20,892 bases of DNA from Ascoidea tarda (nom. inval.) (Eukaryota > Ascomycota > Saccharomycetes > Ascoideales > Ascoideaceae): positions 1-20,892 of the forward strand of contig JAKTTS010000272.1 of the NCBI GenBank assembly GCA_030560485.1, read 5' to 3'. A program made the translations under genes and the position numbers. Below, in pieces: positions 16,510 to 20,892 of the stretch (position 1 is its first letter; each line of letters starts with the position of its first letter). The notes under the pieces were generated by a model. It was not told where the DNA came from. It ran no database searches and saw only the letters and a list, made by a program, of their open reading frames with translations.

Positions 16510-18483
16510 CTAGTAAATTTGCTCTACATCAGTTTTTTTGCTTCTTAAATAATGCTCGGTTTTATTGACAATTTCCAATTTTTCCCGTATAACTTGATCA
16601 TATTTCTCATTTGAAAATCTGTAGTACGCCACATCTCTTCCTCTTTGTCTCATTTTTTCCTTTTCTGCTTCATTTGTGTTAAACGCTTCCAACATAACCG
16701 CACTCAATTTATTAAATTTTGGCGCTGTGTTCTTTTTCTTTTTGGCATTCAAATCAATATGAAAATCAGGATCCAACTCAGATTTGAAAAAAAAACCAGT
16801 TCTCATAAAGGGCTTATCCACTCCTTTCTCATGAGTGAATCTGTTCCACGGTATACAGATATCTAAATAAGGTCCAGCTGAGGCATGGACAATTGGAATC
16901 AATCCATTTGCCAAGTATTCAACGACTGCTATACCAAAATGTTCATTCCACATTGCATTGATTCCAAATGATGATTTGTTTAGATATTCCAACACTTCAG
17001 AGTATGAGATATCCAATAGAAATTTGACAAACCTGTTGATTTTTAGTTCTTGAGACAACTCGATTAGATTATCAACAAATTTTCTATCATCCTCGTTTCT
17101 AATTGACCCAATTAACACCAATTTAGGAGTTTTCTTTTCATTGACATCTAAACTTGCAATTTCATTTTCATCGTATTTTAATTTTAAAAACTCGGAAAAT
17201 TCTCGAATTGTTAATTCGTGTCTTTTTTCTGGACGGAATTGGGCAATTGATAAGAAAATATTATCCTTTGTTGTTGATGGTGATGACCGTGATGACGATG
17301 ATGATAGTTTTGGCTCGAAATCAACCAATTCATACTCTTCTGATTCATTTGAACTGGAATTATTTGACAAATATTGAGCTTGATTGTCATTCAATCGTTT
17401 ATCAATCTCCTTAGGGGAACTAAAATCGCCACACGGAGGATAAACGATATCAATTCGATACGGACTCTTCAGATTACCATGCCTTGTTTTATCACTATTA
17501 TCATTTAACCACCAAATACTTTTGATATGATTATATGTCCATGTTGAGTTTGTTAATGGAACCGATATAAAAGTTCCACAAAATGTATATAAAATCATAA
17601 AAACTTTCCAATAAATGTATTTCAAAATTATTTTGGGGTTGGTCTTATGTTCACTAATATTCAATTTGTTTAGCATATCATTTGAAATAATCGGATAATG
17701 AGTATACGAAAGAATTGGAATTTTCAAAATTAAAGAAACAAAAAAATAAGTAAAAGGGAAACCTATGGTATCAATGAAAATATCACAGGGCAAAGCATTG
17801 ATTGCTTCCAACACCAAACGAACAGAACCATAAGCTTGACCCAATAAAGTCAAGTGTTTCCAGTAGTTAGTGTCAACAAGATACCTTTTAGTTAAATAAA
17901 TAAATACAATTCTTCTATTTTCTAACTTCACATTGAACCTTTTTGAAACATTGAATAGTATCTCGGAAGGAGGGCTGTCATCTCCAGTATAGACAACAAC
18001 AAGATTTTTAGGATCCTCATTTAAAACCACTTTAACTGTCTCCCATAAAACTCGTTCACCACCACCACCTGCATTGCAATATGGATGAAAGAACCCGTAT
18101 ACCAATTTTCTTGAAAAATCATCCAAAAGCCTTGGTAGAATACCATTGATAAATGCATCACGATTTTCAGGATCTTTGTCTAATGGAGAAAATGATATGG
18201 TATCATAATTGTCCTTATCTGTAGAATAGAACGATGGGTCAAATGAACCAGTTATGATTCTCTTTCGAAGAGCACCTAGCTTATATCCTAGCTTTTTTTT
18301 GGTGAAACCAAGGTTTTTCTCTGAACTAATCGCTTTGAGTACCTTATCTTTAAAATAGAAAGATGGAACAATGATGAGTTTGGAGCAAAATTTTGTTAGA
18401 AACTGATAGAGAACAAATACAACAGCAAACACCACAATTAGAAAGTAGTAGAACTGTAGAGCAGTAGTCTGGAACCCCATCAT
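16510..18483 (-). CDS. ALG11: GDP-mannose:Man3GlcNAc2-PP-dolichol alpha-1,2-mannosyltransferase
   Basis: Alg11 adds the fourth and fifth mannoses to the lipid-linked oligosaccharide on the cytosolic face of the ER, before N-glycosylation. The 657-residue product has an N-terminal membrane anchor (about residues 6-29), the family-defining FFHPYCNAGGGGERVLW (131-147), IDTIGFPFTYF and YTHYPIIS, VYPPCG, FRPEKRHELTI, and the GT4 E-x7-E motif in NEHFGIAVVEY (Glu514 and Glu522). It is longer than S. cerevisiae Alg11 (548), partly because of a Ser/Glu-rich insert at about 372-407. The frame is open ten codons further upstream to a GTG, preceded by a stop; the first ATG pair is at 18483-18478, and Met1 followed directly by the hydrophobic anchor suits the family. 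One CTG codon was found (17472-17470), at a weakly conserved site. On the coding strand the 5' end is C-rich and the 3' end G-rich. Confidence 0.95.
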   Translation of the reverse strand: MMGFQTTALQFYYFLIVVFAVVFVLYQFLTKFCSKLIIVPSFYFKDKVLKAISSEKNLGFTKKKLGYKLGALRKRIITGSFDPSFYSTDKDNYDTISFSPLDKDPENRDAFINGILPRLLDDFSRKLVYGFFHPYCNAGGGGERVLWETVKVVLNEDPKNLVVVYTGDDSPPSEILFNVSKRFNVKLENRRIVFIYLTKRYLVDTNYWKHLTLLGQAYGSVRLVLEAINALPCDIFIDTIGFPFTYFFVSLILKIPILSYTHYPIISNDMLNKLNISEHKTNPKIILKYIYWKVFMILYTFCGTFISVPLTNSTWTYNHIKSIWWLNDNSDKTRHGNLKSPYRIDIVYPPCGDFSSPKEIDKRLNDNQAQYLSNNSSSNESEEYELVDFEPKLSSSSSRSSPSTTKDNIFLSIAQFRPEKRHELTIREFSEFLKLKYDENEIASLDVNEKKTPKLVLIGSIRNEDDRKFVDNLIELSQELKINRFVKFLLDISYSEVLEYLNKSSFGINAMWNEHFGIAVVEYLANGLIPIVHASAGPYLDICIPWNRFTHEKGVDKPFMRTGFFFKSELDPDFHIDLNAKKKKNTAPKFNKLSAVMLEAFNTNEAEKEKMRQRGRDVAYYRFSNEKYDQVIREKLEIVNKTEHYLRSKKTDVEQIY

Positions 18484-18811
18484 AGTCAAAATGCAACAAT
18501 CAATGCCCGTCACTTAATAAATAAAAATAAACCAGTAGGTATCAAAGAATGAAGGGAGCAAGACCAGTTGAGAGATTGTGGGCTAATAAATAGAGATAAA
18601 TAGAGCTATCGAAGGTTGCCTTTTCTCAGCGTCGGCGATTTGCTGCTACCGGAAAGAAAACCGAGAAAGCAACGGCAATCCGAAGTGTGTTGTCAAGTTT
18701 AAACTCTATCAGAAGGTAAGGAAGAATTAATAATCAAGTCTTATGTATAGGCCTATAAAAACTATGGAAACGTACAGACAAAGAACAGCAGAACCGACAA
18801 CGCTGTCCCTA
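18484..18811 (-). promoter_or_regulatory. ALG11 promoter and DOA1 3' region
   Basis: This 328-bp spacer lies between the ALG11 ATG and the DOA1 stop. It includes a short G+C-rich patch at about 18600-18700 (for example CAGCGTCGGCGATTTGCTGC) within AT-rich sequence. No TATA box or named site stands out. A small plus-strand frame starting at 18743 overlaps the DOA1 3' end in antisense and has no support. Confidence 0.4.
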
Positions 18812-20830
18812 TTACAAGTTGCAGTTGTCTTGCAATGCTTTGATGGTGCTTTCAAGCTTGGTTTGAACAGATGGCTTGATTTCACTGCTCAATTTCACTT
18901 TAGCAAGTATTGCACTGAGCTTGCTGAAGTTGATGATTGACTTGTTCAATTTTTTGAATTCCAGCTTGACTGACGATAAATTGCAAAGACATCTTAGCGA
19001 CATGATTAGAATTCCAACATTAATACCTGTTATATTGGTTTGAGCTTTGTCCAAATTTATTATATTCAACCCATCATTAATATATTTTTCGTATTTAGTT
19101 TCAAAAGGAATGTATTTTATGATGATTCTTAATAAATCAAAACCAACTAATTTATGATTGAAGGGCCAATTTTCAACTATTTTCAAGGAAGTGTCAAGTA
19201 AATCATAGGCCTTTTTTGAATTATTTCGAAATAATGAATTTGATAGATTCGAGCTAATTTCTGTCAATTCTTTTTTAGAAAGCTTTACTTGAATGTTTTT
19301 AATAGAATTGTTGCCCTTTTCAATACCTTTCATAATCAAGGAAGATTTGAAGGATCCAAATGTTTGAAAATCAACAGGTTTGGTTTGTCGATCGTCAGCG
19401 TATGGATTATAAAAACTTGAAGAGTTTTGAGATTGAGTTGCAGATGAAGATTCCATGTTGACTTGCTCAGTGTTTTTTAAAATGAAATTAACAACTTCAT
19501 CTAAATAGCTTCTGGGTAGGTCATTATCAGCAAGAAATTTCTCTGCGGCCAGATAAGGGCTCTCAGATAGGTTGTAGCATAGCTTCAAAGGAGGCTCATT
19601 TTCCTTTATATCCACATCAAAAACATAATCATACTTTTTGCCATTGTACTCCTTTTTTGAACTCGTACCTTGAGAGCCACCTACTACTACACCAATTTTG
19701 ATCCATTTGTTTTCCGCTGAGGACCAATTATAAGCCAATACAGATGAACTATCTTTGACCATTACAACCTGACCATCATGCTTACCGGCTGTATCCAAAA
19801 TTGTTGAATCGCGAATTTGTGATTTGTCCAAAGTTTGGGAATTTATAGCAGAATGTTCAACATCATTTAAAAATTCTTGATGTTTAATAGAATTTTGTCT
19901 TGATGAATCCGCTGAGAAAATGTAAATATAACCGTCGGAACCAGCAACAGCTATATCGTTAGTGTTTGGCAAAGCAGAACAAGACCAGATTGATACACAA
20001 GGAAAAGTTATAGTCTGAAGACAAGAAAAAGTGTGAATATTCCATATCTTGATTGAACGGTCTTCACTCGTTGAGATAAATTTATCATTCGATAATCTTT
20101 TTATGGTGTAAATAAAAGAATTGTGAGCGTTTTCAATTGAATCGATCAAAAATCTTTCTGACAAGTTCCAAAATTTAATCGAGGAGTCATTTGAACATGT
20201 TATCAATAGATTTAAATCTTTTAATACCAACAAATTTCTTATAACATCTTTATGAGCATTCTCAATTGATTTGACTAGTTTATTCTTGAACCAAAACTTG
20301 ATAGATTTGTCAGCAGAACAGGTCACATAGTTGTCTTTGTCAATGAATTTGCAATCCCAGACAGATTGGGAATGACCAAGTAACTTATACTTGACTTGAA
20401 AGTCTTTCCAAACAATTGCGGAACTATCCCAGGAAGAAGAAATTATCAAACTATTCTCATCTTCAATCAAATCCAGAGAATAGGAATCTAAAGCACAAAC
20501 ATTCGACTGATGGCCGATCAAACAATATTTTGGCTCATGGTATATTTTCTCATCTTGGTTTGAGCCCAAGGGCGTGAAACTAACTATTTTATCTTGACCA
20601 CCACAAGCAATCAAATAGCTGCCTTGGTATTTCGTCAAGGTGACGCTGTTCAAAAACGCATTGGAAACAAAGTTGATTGATGAGGTCCAAATCTGGTTTT
20701 TCACATCCACTAGTCGAGTTATCTTGACAGAAGCATCTCTGGAAACAGAGACAATGGTATCATCAAAAGGCGACACCACATCCTTTACATCTTGCTCGTG
20801 CACTTTCAAAGAAGCTACCAATTTAAACAT
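18812..20830 (-). CDS. DOA1: Doa1/Ufd3 (PLAA family) ubiquitin- and Cdc48-binding WD40 protein
   Basis: Doa1 links the AAA ATPase Cdc48 to ubiquitin and helps maintain free ubiquitin and sort ubiquitinated cargo. The 672-residue product starts with a seven-blade WD40 propeller (about 1-310) with repeats such as LIGHQSNVCALD..SSWDSSAIVW, LLGHSQSVWDC..SADKSIKFW, and STSEDRSIKIW. Next comes the ubiquitin-binding PFU domain (about 400-455: YDYVFDVDIKENEPPLKL, then SPYLAAEKFLADNDLP..YLDEVVNFILKNT). The C-terminal PUL domain starts near 488 but is only about 185 residues long, against about 250 in S. cerevisiae. The sequence ends with KALQDNCNL and TAA where relatives continue through the last armadillo-like repeats. 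The frame remains open upstream of 20830 to the window edge, but without an ATG; Met-Phe-Lys-Leu at 20830 aligns with the start of the S. cerevisiae protein, and the extension contains two CTG codons, atypical here. Confidence 0.93.
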   Translation of the reverse strand: MFKLVASLKVHEQDVKDVVSPFDDTIVSVSRDASVKITRLVDVKNQIWTSSINFVSNAFLNSVTLTKYQGSYLIACGGQDKIVSFTPLGSNQDEKIYHEPKYCLIGHQSNVCALDSYSLDLIEDENSLIISSSWDSSAIVWKDFQVKYKLLGHSQSVWDCKFIDKDNYVTCSADKSIKFWFKNKLVKSIENAHKDVIRNLLVLKDLNLLITCSNDSSIKFWNLSERFLIDSIENAHNSFIYTIKRLSNDKFISTSEDRSIKIWNIHTFSCLQTITFPCVSIWSCSALPNTNDIAVAGSDGYIYIFSADSSRQNSIKHQEFLNDVEHSAINSQTLDKSQIRDSTILDTAGKHDGQVVMVKDSSSVLAYNWSSAENKWIKIGVVVGGSQGTSSKKEYNGKKYDYVFDVDIKENEPPLKLCYNLSESPYLAAEKFLADNDLPRSYLDEVVNFILKNTEQVNMESSSATQSQNSSSFYNPYADDRQTKPVDFQTFGSFKSSLIMKGIEKGNNSIKNIQVKLSKKELTEISSNLSNSLFRNNSKKAYDLLDTSLKIVENWPFNHKLVGFDLLRIIIKYIPFETKYEKYINDGLNIINLDKAQTNITGINVGILIMSLRCLCNLSSVKLEFKKLNKSIINFSKLSAILAKVKLSSEIKPSVQTKLESTIKALQDNCNL

Positions 20831-20892
20831 GTTTTCAGCTCTCAATTGCGCAAACCAATGGTGATACAGTTTGTCTTCCCCCAGAAACAACT
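20831..20892 (-). promoter_or_regulatory. Sequence upstream of DOA1 at the right edge
   Basis: This 62-bp stretch is open in the DOA1 frame but lacks an ATG and is probably 5' leader. If the true start were further right, outside the window, DOA1 would gain an N-terminal extension. Alignment to relatives argues against that. Confidence 0.4.

Noticed and set aside
18484-18513. Ten-residue extension of ALG11 to 18513
   Set aside because: The first codon is GTG, directly preceded by a stop; the ATG pair at 18483-18478 is the first usable start.
20831-20890. Start of DOA1 at 20890, 20 residues further upstream
   Set aside because: The codon there is TTG; the ATG at 20830 matches the N-terminus of known Doa1 and the extension uses CTG twice, unlike the genes here.
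1-20892. Mobile elements, viral relics, horizontally acquired cluster or a new defence or metabolic system
   Set aside because: No transposase, integrase, reverse transcriptase, terminal repeats or target duplications were seen, and all identified genes are conserved, independently acting yeast genes.

Overview
This is a gene-dense, AT-rich stretch of chromosome from a budding yeast (Saccharomycotina). It carries seven intact protein genes and the 5' end of an eighth, all apparently without introns and all recognisable from their own residues. No tRNA, rRNA, CRISPR array, transposon or viral relic was seen. CUG codons are nearly absent: a manual scan found three in about 3,086 codons of five genes. 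This fits a lineage in which CUG was reassigned (the CUG-Ser or CUG-Ala clades), but strong AT bias could also explain it, so the species is left open.

Left part (1-7370): the N-terminus of a probable ATG13 (autophagy initiation) runs off the left edge on the minus strand. It diverges from QCR2 (core subunit 2 of respiratory complex III), which is followed on the plus strand by GDB1 (glycogen debranching enzyme). ATG13, GDB1 and QCR2 also lie within a few genes of each other on S. cerevisiae chromosome XVI, so this is an old syntenic block. The ATG13/QCR2 spacer holds CCAAT and CACGTG boxes of the kind that control respiratory genes. The QCR2/GDB1 spacer holds a seven-unit 13-bp tandem repeat, a Yap-type site and a stress element.

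Middle part (7371-13817): a plus-strand mitochondrial carrier of uncertain substrate converges on a very long minus-strand VPS3-like gene (CORVET endosomal tethering subunit).

Right part (13818-20892): three minus-strand genes: an ATO/ADY2-type acetate/ammonium transporter with a long upstream region that is unusually G+C-rich for this window, ALG11 (lipid-linked oligosaccharide mannosyltransferase) and DOA1/UFD3 (ubiquitin- and Cdc48-binding WD40 protein) with an apparently shortened C-terminal PUL domain.

The genes form no operon or single pathway. They are conserved housekeeping genes, loosely split among carbon and energy metabolism, endomembrane traffic and autophagy, glycosylation, and ubiquitin turnover. 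I found no convincing undescribed system. The points most worth checking are CUG depletion, the shortened DOA1, the 13-bp repeat array, a coding-strand C-to-G skew reversal inside three long genes, and G+C-rich islands at several promoters.
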